From Cryptomeria japonica (Eukaryota > Streptophyta > Pinopsida > Cupressales > Cupressaceae): a stretch of DNA of 64,000 bases. A model generated the notes under the pieces. That model saw only the letters and a list, made by a program, of their open reading frames with translations. It was not told the origin of the DNA and made no database searches. Each line of letters opens with the position of its first letter. The first letter of the stretch is position 1. The position numbers were made by a program, and so were the translations under genes. Below, piece by piece: positions 11,119-22,330 of the stretch. The stretch is taken from NCBI RefSeq assembly GCF_030272615.1, contig NC_081413.1, positions 186,956,669 to 187,020,668 of the forward strand. The letters run 5' to 3'.

Positions 11119-12597
11119 TGTTGGCATTACAATAGAAAGGAGATTGTTGGCATTTCATTAAGGATATTGAGAAGGTTGTTGGAGATTATTGATATAACTG
11201 AAGAAGGATGATAACTATCTTTATAATATTATTTTGTCATTGATGTCAAGAAATTGATTTTCTGATTCAGTATGATGTTGCCATATCTTGAGAAGTATGT
11301 ATTGATGAGTATTAAGATGTCGGTAAAAGACACAGAAAGAATGTGATGAATAAGGGGAGAAATAAGTTATTCAACGGGCAACTATTACCGAGTCAGACAA
11401 TGATAAGATCATGATGTTTAGATTGTTTTGATATCCTACATATGTTGTTGATTGTAAGGTTAATACTATACTATGTCACCGAGCAAAGAACCTAGTCAAT
11501 AAACCCTAAGGAACCTAGTCGGTAAACCCTAAGGTTATCGATATCGGTTAATGAAGGCGGAATGTCTATCGAGTAAAATTTAGTATTTACCGAGTAACAA
11601 CTAAGTTATAACAGATCACATTGGATGGATAAAAGCATTATTTAATGAAGGATGCTGATGAGCTAGAGATGATAAATGATTGGTATGCTGTGCATGAAGT
11701 TTGTTAAGGATCTACGGCAATGGAAAATTAGGAGGAAGATCTACAACACAGATTGAATCGCAATAACCTAGCACAAGTTCCTAGGAAGGTATGTAAGTTC
11801 CAAGACGAGGTAAAATATTTTCAGATCGAAGGATACATTGAACCTAGTCAAGATTAAAGATCTGATGGCTATGATTGATCATGGGAAATGTGATCAAGGA
11901 GATTAAGCGATTAGCAAATTGTTTATAAATAAGGAATTATTGATGAACAATATATGCGGGCAAGTGTAAGCACATGGATGCTACATAGTGATTATCAAGC
12001 ACAAAAGCTTGAAGACCTGTTTGAATAACAGAGTAGGGAGCCCAGCAGAGGGACAAGATAAGTCCTATGACAAGATTGTTTTGAGCAAATAGAACCTGCT
12101 TTAGCATTTTAGATGTGAAGTTGCAGATATATTTTTATTACTATTATTTTGTAAGTGACAGAAAATCTCTTAACTGAGTGGACTTAACAGTCTTATTTGT
12201 AAACCCTCTAGCAAGGTAACATTCTGAATGAGTGTTTGAAATCCTTTGACAAGGTCACTTCTAACAAAGTGAAGATCCTAATAGATCTGAGGGAAATCCC
12301 TTAACTGGGTTACATCTAGCAATGTGTTTGTAATATTTAACATGATTTGCTTTTAACCGAGCATACTCTAGAAGAGTATATTACTTAGTGGGTCCGAAAT
12401 CCCACAGTGGTTTTTCCCTATTTAGGTTTCCACATTAAATTTGGTGTTATATGTGTTATGATGATTATGTGTTTATGAGTTTGCATGTTTAGCAGTTTTT
12501 GGTTATATTGCTGAAGTACAAGTTACCGAGGTTGAATCTTATGATTTTATGGAAGATTAAGTTTGTATGATTCACCCCCCCTCTCATCTTGTTAGCT
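11119..12597 (+). repeat. Copia-1 3' LTR
   Basis: Begins TGTTGGCATTAC just after the polypurine tract. It contains the LTR box shared by the copia LTRs here (AAATCCCACAGTGGTTTTTC, near 12399-12420) and a poly-C stretch near 12573 (TTCACCCCCCCTCTCA) seen near the inner end of the other copia LTRs. The end is placed at GTTAGCT by analogy with CTAACA followed by ATTGGTATCAG in its relatives, so the exact last base is uncertain. Confidence 0.75.
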
Positions 12598-12870
12598 ATT
12601 GGCATCAGAACTTTACAGTCTTGCCCCAAAATAGGGCAGGGATAGGGGAGCCACGCCCTTGTCCTAAGAGGACAAGGGTGCAACACCCCTGTACTAGGGG
12701 GGACAGTGGTGCCACACCCTTTTCTTACCCCTTTCTCAAGGGTAGAGTACAGACGAGGTGGTGCGGAGGCCAAGAAAGAAGCTGTTCCGAGGGTTGAGCA
12801 GTATCTAGTCTTCGATCAAGCTAGAAGATTCGATCTCGCATGTGTGAGGACCCTAATGTAGTTGAAAAGT
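12598..12870. other. GC-rich unassigned segment with PBS-like start and perfect hairpin
   Basis: Starts with ATTGGCATCAGAAC, 12 of 14 bases matching the copia primer site ATTGGTATCAGAGC. Farther in, CCCTTGTCCT (12656-12665) and AGGACAAGGG (12669-12678) form a perfect 10-bp inverted repeat around a 3-nt loop. The segment is markedly richer in G and C than its surroundings. Open frames here are short and unsupported. Confidence 0.5.
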
Positions 12871-12879
12871 TCTAGGGTC

Positions 12880-14640
12880 ACAATTTTATGACACTATAGG
12901 TACATACTCAAGCTTTACTTCATTATCCAACACCTTTTCCCTCAAGAAGTTATACCAAATAGATATATGCTTTATTATGAAATGCTATATTGGATCATTG
13001 GAAATATTTATTCCAATAGTGTTATCACAGATAATTGAGATGGGTTCATTGAATGTTACACCAATATCCTTCATAGTCTACTTCATCCATAGACTCTGTG
13101 TGCAACATGAAGATGCTGCAATATATTTTTCTTCAGTTGTAGATAAAAAGACCAAATCTTTCTTCTTACTTGACTAAGGAACCAATCGAGAGCCAAGAAA
13201 AAATGCTCTACCACTTGTACTTTTCTTGTCATCAACACTTTCGACCCAATTTGCATCAGTATAAGCTGTCAGAGTGAAATTTGAATTTTTGGGGTACCAC
13301 AAACCAACCTTTTATGTTCCTCTTAGATATCTGTAAATTCTTTTTATTACCACAACATGTGATTCTTTCAGTTCTTGGTGAAATCTAATTGCCAAACAAA
13401 CTGCATACATGGTATCCAGTCTGGTAGTAGTTAAATATAACAGCCCTCCAATCATTGATATGTACTGACTTGCATCAACTTTAGGGGACTTAACATCTTT
13501 TGTCAACTTACATCCAATGTTCATAGGTTTACACACCAGTTTGGAGTTGTCCAGCCCAAACTTCTTCAACAATTCTTTAAAGTATTTAAACTAAGAAATG
13601 AAAATTCCTTTATCATTTTGATTTACTTGCAAACCAAGACATGAATTTAACTCACCAATCATGTACATCTCAAATTCCTTCTTTATCTTATTAGCAAACC
13701 TTCTGCACATGCCTTCATTTCCTCCAAATATTATGTCATTGAAACATAAACTACAATAATTGCAATTTTACCTGAATCAGTTTTGAAATATAAATTGCTA
13801 TTAGTCGAACCCTTTTGAAAACCTTGATCAATTAAATACTTATCTAGCCTTCCATACCAAGTTTTAGGATCTTGTTTCAATTCATACATGGCCTTTTTCA
13901 ATCTGCAAACAATGTTCAGATCATCTTTTAACTTAAATCCTTTCAGTTGTTCAATGTAAACTTATTCTTTCAGTTCTCCATTAAAAAATGTTGATTTCAC
14001 ATCCATCTGATAAACCTTGAAATCTTTAAAAGGTACAAAATCAAGAAACATCTCGATTACCTCCATTCGAGCATTCAGGGCATATGTCTCCTCAAAGTCA
14101 ATACCTTCAACATGTGTATATCCTTTACAAACCAACCTTGCTTTATTTCTCACAACCTTTCCATCTTCATCCAACTTGTTCCGGAATACCCATTTTGTCC
14201 CAGTCACATTCTTATCTACCGGTCTATGAACTAATTCACATGTATGATTCTTCTCAATTTGATCGAGTTCTTCTCTCATTTACTTTATCCAATTATGATC
14301 ATTGCATGCTTCTTCTACTATTTTCAGTTCAATTTTTTATAGTAAACATAACAAAACTTATTCTTGAGTTGCTTTTCTTCTAATGATAATCCCTTTGTTC
14401 TTATCTCGAGTAATTTGATCTACATAATGATTCTTTTGAACATATCTTAGAGCTTTAGATGTAGATTCCAGAGCATCCTGAGCTTCCTTCTCTTCTTCAC
14501 TGATTTTCTATTCCCTTTTTCTATCAATTTATTCATCAAATTCATATCTAGCCAATTTGTCACTCTTTAGCAATGTCTTCATCAACCTTCACATTTGCAC
14601 TTTCAACAATCTTGTTTAGCCTTTTGTTGTAACACTAGTA
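12880..14640 (-). pseudogene. Copia-2 remnant: linker, RT and RNase H
   Basis: Minus-strand pol fragment without LTRs. From right to left it holds the acidic linker (about 14640-14280), RT start (LDQIEKNHTCELVHRPVDKN, GTKWVFRNKLDEDGKVVRNK, YQMDVKSTFFNG at 13962-14279), the end of RT with the RNase H connection (MLKKFGLDNSKL, YISMIGGLLYLTTTRLDT at 13312-13572) and RNase H (YTDANWVESVDDKKSTSG, then LSTTEEKYIAASS) down to about 12900. Stops and frame changes are frequent. It is related to copia 1, A and B but too diverged to be part of any of them. Confidence 0.88.
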
Positions 14641-16442
14641 TGTGTTGCTCCTTGTAGAATCTCCTATTGGGAGTGCTAAATTTTGCTGCAAATAATGCCT
14701 TATGTGTTCTTGAAGTGTCTTCATTGCTAGGGTTTTAGGAGGGTTTTATTTTTCTAAGCAGCCTATGTTTTATTCTTAGCTATGTTCTAATTCTTCATTG
14801 ACCATGAGTAGTCGGTCTTGGCATCTTAAGTTATCCTTGGGAGGATTGTCAGGCATATGGTTACTGACCCTGTGTGCTAGGATTCACCTTTTAGATCAAT
14901 CACTTTTAATTTTTCAAATGATCTTAAGTATTGCAAAAAAGTCCCATGTCTTAAGGTTTTCTAGTGTAGGGGATGGTAGGGTGTGCTTTGGAGCCAGAAA
15001 AGTGAGCCCCCCCCCAAGTAATGCAAAGGGCAAGAGATGGTCGTGCGAGATAGAGAGAATTGAAGGAAATGAAGCCTCGCTACCCCATGAGGTGCTATTA
15101 GAAAGGAAAGTCCCATTGCAGGACAATGAGATATAATGTAAGCAGAGATCCCTACAGAGTTAAAGAAATAATCCCTTGTGAGATAGCGGGAAGACAAAGT
15201 AAAAGTTACCCTACAGGAACACTTTAACCACACTAAGGCTAGTGCTGGATAGTGGGAGTAGTCAAAGAGAAGACAAATCCTCCCCCCCCCAGAAACCTAA
15301 TGGATATAATAGTTGCACTGCAGGATAGTAGGGGAGGATGCTAAAGGAGTAGAATGAGAACCCCACCATCCCGCTATGATGAAAGCAATGGAATGAAGAC
15401 CTTGCGGGCTTACCTTGGCAACTGGGAAAAAGCACTCCAACTATCTGGTAGGGGTGAAAAGATTGAAGACAACAAAGGAAGTGGGTAGTATTCTAATTGC
15501 ATACTATGCGAGATAGTGAGATAAGAATTTTTCTATCCCTGCTATCCTATGGGTGAACTAAAGGCTTGGGAAGGGTTTGCGGGATGAAAAAGTGAACATT
15601 AAACTATAAGGCCCCGCTATCCCATAGGGGTGAAAGCTCAAAGGTGATAAGGAAACTAAACAAAAGGAAATGTGGTGTGGGATAACAGGGAAAGTGTTTT
15701 GCTTTCCCTGCCATCCCACAGGTGTCTTAAAAGCAAGGAAGGGGCACTGCAAGGCGGTGAATAATAAGGAATAGTGAAGCCCTATTATCCCGTGGGGTAA
15801 TTGGCAATAGAAAAATAGTGATGCATGGAGGTAAAATAGAAAGGGAGTGACAATTCTAGCTATTCCATGGTAAGGCAAAGGGCACATTGAAGATGATGCA
15901 GGTTACTGAGTGACAAGGAAATACAAAGCCCCACTATCCTGCATAGGTCATATTTTCACAAGGATGGAAAAATTAAAAATTTGAATAATCAAAGGTGGTG
16001 GAGAAATTAAAGGGGAAGGCATGTCAATAGTCAGAGGCGTCAATGCAAAATATGAGTCATTCATATGAGGATCAATGGTAGCATTTGAATCTCGAAGGCC
16101 ACCAACCTACCGAAGCTTGCACATATGGAGTAATTATGATTCATCTATGGGAAATAAAAGCAGAATTTGAAGCACAATTTTTCTTTACCCTATGATCAAA
16201 GAGTGAAGCATAGAGAGAAAAGGTAAACCAGAGCAACCAGAGCGATCAAAGAATTTCCAAAACTTTCAACAACACCCATTTGCGTTCAAAGTAATAAGTC
16301 AAATTGCCTAATCCATCTCTATGCTTTCATAGGAAAATATAGGAGTATTTGTGTCTGAATTAAAAAATTATTGTTGTAGGTTTGGAGGGAAGGACTATCT
16401 GTGTAGGGTTTTCTATTAAAATTTATTGTTATCGATATAGAG
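14641..16442. other. Non-coding region with recurring CTATCC motif in both orientations
   Basis: No recognisable gene. Between about 14990 and 15960 a short motif close to CCCCRCTATCCCRY recurs in direct form (for example near 15075, 15365, 15540, 15612, 15708, 15785, 15940) and as its reverse complement (for example near 15180, 15250, 15325, 15508, 15680), with AG-rich spacers of roughly 50-100 bp. The next 480 bp up to the ATG at 16443 are AT-rich and could be the leader of the following reading frame. Confidence 0.5.
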
Positions 16443-18806
16443 ATGGCCTCCCCAGTTGAGAAAACTATACCCGTTGCCTCCCAAGAAGCTCCCTAAGCTG
16501 AAACAGGCTCTACCCAACCAAAAATCACCCATGCAATCCCTTTCACAACCATTCTGCTAGTCCATGCCATTGCTAATAAGCCCATAGAAGTGCAAAACCC
16601 TCTGGTCACTACCCAAACCCCTCAAACTGGTGAATCAAGTGCGCTACCCTAGTAGGAAGCTGCTAAACTAAATAGAAAAAGAGCTATCAGGAAGGCCCTT
16701 GTAGTATCCTTTGACAATGAGCCTTCTGGGGAGCCAAGCCCTTCTCCAAATTCTAGAAAGCCCACCCCCAAAAGAAGGAAGGCTTCCCCCAAAGAGCCAT
16801 CAACACAATCATCTATACAAGCTACTCCAGCTGCAAAAAACCCACAAGGAGGGTCTAACCCTCAGGAAGAGGCCCCTAAGCCCAAGAGAAGAAGGGCTCC
16901 CACAAAAAAAGCCATACCCACAACAACAACATCATCAGGATAGATTGCTAAAGCAGACCTTGCTCCTTCTACCATTGAAAATCCATCAACAAAGGGTCAA
17001 AAGGAGAAAGCAAAGGAGGCTCCATCCTCATCAGTCCCTGCCAAAACCCCCGAAGAGATCACCAAGGAATTGGTAGAAAAATTGGAAGCTGAAGAGAAAA
17101 GAAGAAGAAGGAACCCCAAAGTCTCGACCAGGACCTTTTAGAAATGTTCAAGGGGTCAACCATGATATTGAATTTCAAATCAAATTTTGGAGACAAGAGC
17201 TCTCAGTGAAAGGATGCCCACACCACTGAAAGGGGGTGGGATATTTCTCACTTTTTCTATGGGAATAGGGACAAGGCTACTCCTATATCTAATCCTTGGA
17301 AGATAAATTTGGGAAAATTAGTAGTTCCCAATGTTTTTTTTGAGACACTACTAATCAAGGAATTGCCAAAGCATTATCACCCTAAGAGCATGACTGTGAG
17401 GACAACCACTTGCCACATCCTCTTGGATATCTCGATAGATGCTATTGCAAAATTTTTTGATTTAGAGAAATTTCCCTCACTAAGATAAATAAGAACATGT
17501 TGTAAACAAAGTATAATTCTAAGAAGAAGCTCTGTAGGGGAAATATTTTCCCCCTTTATATGAAAATAATGTTCAAGGGATTCAAAAGTTACCTTTTTGA
17601 CTTTGAGAGGGAGCCCTTTGAGCTACAAATTTTTGAGGATTATTTTGTAAGGACCTATTATGCTTTGTGCCAGGTGTTAGGGGAATATTATGGTCTGACC
17701 AGGATGCCAGTAGATTTTATGGTTATGGCAATGATAATTCAATTCATTGAAACTAGTCAGCTCTATGATTTCATTACATATATTTAAGATAAGCTGCATG
17801 AGAGCTTACTGGATGCCAGGGATCTAAGAGAAAATTAAAAAATTTAAACATTATTCTTTGATATGCCACATGATTCTTTTTCAAAATAGGACATAGTGGG
17901 ATGATGCATTGCAGATAAAGAGTTTGATCCTAGGACATGGGAGAGATGGCCAGTTTAGAGGTGGATTCAAATTTGGGACAAAGGGTCTAGATTTGCAAAT
18001 TATAAGTATTTTGTGATTATTTTGTAATGAAGGTCCTAGGAATGATGGGGGTTAGGATGCCAAGGCTCCCTATGCATATTGCCAAAGTCCCAAGAATGAA
18101 AGATGCTAGGGCAAAGAACACAAAGTACCCGGAGGGAGCCTTCTACAACAATTTTGGTGGTTTTTTCTTCTATGCAGATTGCACAATAATTAGGGTCTAT
18201 GGATGCTCCTAGCCACCACTCATTCTTCCACTAAAAGCCCTTCCATAACTTGCATTCATAGAGCTAATGTGGCAGCTAATGTGGATAGAGAAGGAAATTG
18301 TTAGAATAGAGAGAAAGGGGCAACACCTCCCTAGATCTACAATGTTTGATGACTTCATCATGGGGTGCAACACACTTGAGCAAGTACAAGGTTTCCTAGT
18401 GAGCAATTATAGGCTCAAGGTAGGACAAGCAAGAAATTTTGATATGGAGGGATATATTCATGATTTGAGGACACAAAGGCTAAAGGTGAGAGGTTAATCT
18501 CACCAATTCAATGAAAGGGAAGACTTAATTAGGAATGTTAGCCCTAGAGAGACTATACTGAGAAGAGGAAAATGGAAATTTATTCAAAGTCTAGAGAGGG
18601 AAAGAAAAGAGAAAGACCCCAGATTCTAAGGGTTTTGTTCCAATATTCAAAATGACCTTTCTAGAATGATGAGCAAGGTGATGCACTACAATGATATTCT
18701 TTCTTTTGAAAAGAAGTTTAGAGAGGGTGGGCAGGTTGAAGAGGAATTTGAGGAGAGGCTGACATATGAGCCTTTGGGTTCAAAAGGAAAGGCACCCCTC
18801 ACCAAG
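16443..18806 (+). pseudogene. Element U, left half: unknown protein, degenerate
   Basis: I do not recognise this gene. From an ATG at 16443 the frame gives a Thr/Pro-rich stretch, then a basic proline-rich segment with nuclear-signal-like clusters (PTPKRRKASPK, PKPKRRRAPTKK) and an acidic helical end (ITKELVEKLEAEEKRRRR). After frame changes, a conserved-looking globular part follows (VVPNVFFETLLIKELPKHYH; the open segment 17560-17787 with FEREPFELQIFEDYFVRTYY; then 18027-18497). Several TAA and TAG codons and frame changes show it is dead. The sequence stops abruptly at the truncated LTR of copia A, and similar coding resumes at 33626. The general plan, a globular domain, a basic Pro-rich tract and a coiled coil, recalls ORF2 of the non-autonomous element at 54-61 kb. 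Confidence 0.45.
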
Positions 18807-19859
18807 GACTTAAATTTTTAAGGCCTGTTAGGACCTACTCGATCAAGGGATTTAACTTGTTGCAAATGTTGGGAAACAACAGTGAAAAAGTGATTTGTTA
18901 CTTGCACTTATCAGCTTGCTAGATCAGATCCAGTTATGCCCAAGAACCTGCAACTCTCAGGCAGATCTCACACTACTCTTGGATGGCTCAACCCATTCTC
19001 TTAAGACCACCGACACAATAAACATCAACTGTGCCATCCTAAATAGCCATCTCAACTGGGTCGGCCACTAAACCCTAATTATATCATGAAATTATAATAC
19101 AAATCATAAGAGATCATCTCAAATCAATATACATATCATTACATCAAATTACAATGCAATATCAACCATTGGTTGATCGAAACCCATCACAAAAATCTGA
19201 TCTGTACCAAAGTCAAAACCTCAAAATAGTCCACTAAGCATTTCACTATTTTCCAAGAAATTCTTCCTTGAATCACACCACAAAAGCAATCAAACATTTC
19301 ACGCGTGTTGTGTTGTGTTACTACTTTCATGTAGACTTGCTGTCGATCACCGCCATAACAAAAATCATTACTGATTTGATGATTTCTTCACCGGTCCTTC
19401 AACCCTACTAAAATCCTAGCAAGACTTCATCAAAAATTTGAACAAGCCTTTTGATAGTCTTCACTAGTTTTGGTTTTGGTCAGATACTCCTGTTCGTTAT
19501 AAAAGCTCACATCCCAAACCACAAATCACCAATCATCTCTGATCACCCAATTCAACCAAAACATCTCTGCTTTACTGATTAAAGTCCCATTTCATAAACT
19601 TTAGTTTTTTGTCAGTAAACCCTGTCTTTCGATAAACCAAATCACTTAGATGACAAAAAAAAAATCAGGAACATTAGTAATCATCATTTGACATCAGTTG
19701 CCATCAATGACAACATAAATAACTAATCAAGTCATCTAATCACAAAATCTCAATCTCTTCATCAGAAATAGTCTTCTATCCTCTACCGGTGTAGCCATCA
19801 GTCTTTAACTGCATCACCTGCATCATCTCATTTTGCATCAGTTATGCCAAATGCCAACA
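18807..19859 (-). repeat. 3' LTR of copia A, truncated
   Basis: Aligns with 32601-33625, with moderate divergence and small indels. On the minus strand it begins TGTTGGCATTTGGC and breaks off at 18807; the portion equivalent to 31939-32600 (662 bp) is missing. The break shows no TG/CA terminus, so it reflects a deletion after insertion, and no TSD can be expected. Confidence 0.88.
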
Positions 19860-19874
19860 TTCTCCCCCTTTGGC
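19860..19874 (-). promoter_or_regulatory. Polypurine tract of copia A
   Basis: The minus strand reads GCCAAAGGGGGAGAA immediately before TGTTGGCAT of the 3' LTR. The stretch 19875-20285 is non-coding 3' UTR with further CT-rich runs on the plus strand. Confidence 0.85.
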
Positions 19875-20289
19875 ATTGATAACAACACTAATCACATATA
19901 CAATCAGAGTAACATCATCATCTGCAACTTGCTTGCCGGTATCACATCATCTACCAGTTCTTCTCCTTTTGTCTTCTCCCCCTTAACCAATGCTTCTCTC
20001 GATCTGATCTTCTAATCTTCATCTTCTCCCATATCTGATTTCTTTTCTTCTCCCCCTTTGACAACAATGTCATAGGTGTAAATACATCACTTGTATTTAA
20101 TTCTACTGTTGTCTCTTCCATAATCTCTTCTAATCAAATCAGAAAACTTATATCAGAGCATTAAATTAGAGCTTTACATCAGACTTTCTCCCCTAAAGGA
20201 TTAGCTTGTACCTTCATCCATCCTTAGTGAAAGATAAACATGAAATCCAAAGGATTGATGCATCTCCATCATTCTATATCTTTCGGTGT

Positions 20290-21800
20290 AGGGGTCTAAC
20301 CCCTAGTTTACCTCTAAGAAACTCAAAGGTAGTCTTCGGTAAGGGCTTAGTAAAGATATCAGCTAACTGATATTTACTCTTTATATATTCCATTTTCACC
20401 TATTTTTCTTGAACTCTTTCCCTTAGGAAATGATACTTCAATTCAATGTGCTTAGTTCTAGCATGAAGTGTAGGATTCTTAGAAATATTTATTGCACTTG
20501 TGTTATAACAATAGATAGTCATTGGTTTAGACATATCTATCTTGAATCCTTCTAGCACATTTCTCATCCATATTGTTTAAGTGCAATTCATGGATGCAAC
20601 TACATACTCAACTTTAGTTGTAGATTGAGAGACACATGTTTGTTTCTTTCTCGTCCATGCCACTAATCTTCCACCAAGTAGAAAAACTCCACTAGTTGTG
20701 CTTTTCTGATCATCCACATTACCTGCCCAATCAACATCAGTAAAGCCATCCAAAGTAAAATATCCTTTATAGCGATACCATAAACCATACTCTACTATTC
20801 CTTTGAGATACCAAAATATTCTCTTCACAGCCACCATGTGACTCTCCTTAGGCTCTTTTTGAAATCTAGCCACTAATCTAGCAACATGAGCAATGTCCGG
20901 TCTGCTATGAACAACATAGTGTAACTTACCAATCATAGATTTGTACTCTTTTTCACTAACATCAGGGGAATCATCTTGATTTAATAGCTTGCAGCCTATT
21001 ACCATCAGTGTTCCTATCGGTTTGCAGTCTTCCATACCGAAATTCTTCAACACCTCTTTGATATACTTGGTCTCACAAATAAAAATATCACCATCCAATT
21101 GTTGGACCTGTAAGCCAATAAAGAACTTTATTTCATTGATTAGAGACATTTAAATTTCCTTTCTCATTATATCAACAAAATCTATACACATATCATCATT
21201 TCCACCAAAAATTATGTCATATACAAACACTTCTGCTACCAACATCTTGTCTCCATTAGTCTTGAAATAAATGTTGTTGTCCTCACTGGTATGTTGGAAT
21301 CCAATTTTGATAAAATGTGCATGTAATATCTCATACCATGCTCTTGGTGCCTGCTTTAGACCACATAATTCTTTATGCCATTTACACACCATGTCCTTAT
21401 CATCAGTCAAGGAAAATCCATCCGGTTGTTCCATGTATACTTCTTCTAAATTTCCATTCAGAAAGGCTGATTTGACATCCATTTGATAAACTTTGAATCC
21501 CTTATGTGCAGCAAATGCCAGCAACATCCTTACTCCTAATCTAGCAACCCATGCAAATGTTTCACCATAATCCTCTCCTTCTTCTTGAGCATACCCTATG
21601 CAGAATAACCTCGCCTTGTTTCTTACAAATTTTCCTTCATCCATTTTGTTCCAATTACATTCTTATCCTCTGGTCTAGGAACAAGTGACCATATCTGATT
21701 CTTCTCAATTTGATCTAATTCTTCACTCATTTCATTCACCCAACCATCATCCTTTAGTGCTTCCTTCATTGTCTTGGGTTCTATTGTAGAAATCAAACAT
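20290..21800 (-). pseudogene. Copia A reverse transcriptase and RNase H
   Basis: Two abutting open stretches (21150-21644 and 20577-21149) in one frame carry RT ([58 protein letters not shown]) and the RNase H connection ([53 protein letters not shown]). The RT box reads VYDI where copia elements normally have VDDI, so one catalytic aspartate is lost. The pol C-terminus (LADIFTKPLPKTTFEFLRGK) can be followed to about 20290. Confidence 0.9.
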
Positions 21801-22330
21801 GAGTTCTCTCAGACCTTTCTCCTAGTTTGCACACCTGCATTCTTATCACCAATTATATGCTCTTGTGAATGGTTCAATTTGACATATCTAGTTATTGTCT
21901 ATGTCAGTTTTGCATCTTCTACATCAATTTATTCATTTTTCTTCTCACTATCATCGCTTACTGGTTGAGCATCTAATTCTACATTTGCTGGTTCTTCATT
22001 ATTCAGTGCCTTCGGTTCAATGATCACAAGTTTTTCCTCATTATCAACCTTTTCAGGTTCTGATTTGCTTGTACCTTCAGACTTATCAGATAGATCATCA
22101 ACTCTTACATGAGCACTTTCAACAATTTTCTTAGTTCTCTTATTGTAACATTTATATGCCTCACTCTTAGAAGAGTAACCAAGAAATATTCATTCATCAT
22201 ATTTTGCATCAAATTTCTTAGTGTAGTTATCTCTCTTAATGAAACATTGACTCCCAAAATTTTTGAAATAATTTACACAAGGATTTTTTCCATACCATAG
22301 CTCATAGGGTGTCTTATTGTTACCTCTCTT
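21801..22330 (-). pseudogene. Copia A integrase tail and IN-RT linker (left of B)
   Basis: Minus-strand reading gives the end of integrase (KTPYELWYGKNP near 22300, FLGYSSKSEAYKCYNKRTKK near 22170) and the acidic linker up to RT. It is cut at 22330 by element B. The bases 22326-22330 are CTCTT, repeated at 29840-29844. Without B and one CTCTT, the two integrase parts lie in one frame. Confidence 0.88.
22326..22330. repeat. Target-site duplication of element B (left copy)
   Basis: CTCTT directly before the LTR terminus TGATAACTCA, matching CTCTT after the other LTR at 29840. Confidence 0.93.

Larger units (their letters stand above)
6532..12597 (+). mobile_element. Ty1/copia element 1, 5' part displaced by the chromovirus
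   Basis: A plus-strand copia element with the diagnostic order gag, protease, integrase, RT, RNase H, then a purine-rich 3' UTR, polypurine tract and 3' LTR. Its 5' LTR and the gag N-terminus are absent because the chromovirus sits in gag; they should resume left of position 1. Gag and PR-IN are in one frame with single stops, while RT-RNase H lies in the next frame after small lesions near 8705-8800. The conserved gag type, Met-tRNA type primer site in its relatives, and tandem purine tracts resemble sirevirus-like copia elements, but I cannot fix the lineage. Confidence 0.93.

Noticed and set aside
12489-12797. Overlapping 76-94 codon frames on both strands in the GC-rich patch
   Set aside because: Opposite-strand mirror frames caused by composition; no homology or start context.
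14798-15887. Several 70-112 codon frames on both strands around the CTATCC motif array
   Set aside because: They cross the motif array and repeats in both orientations; no protein-like pattern.
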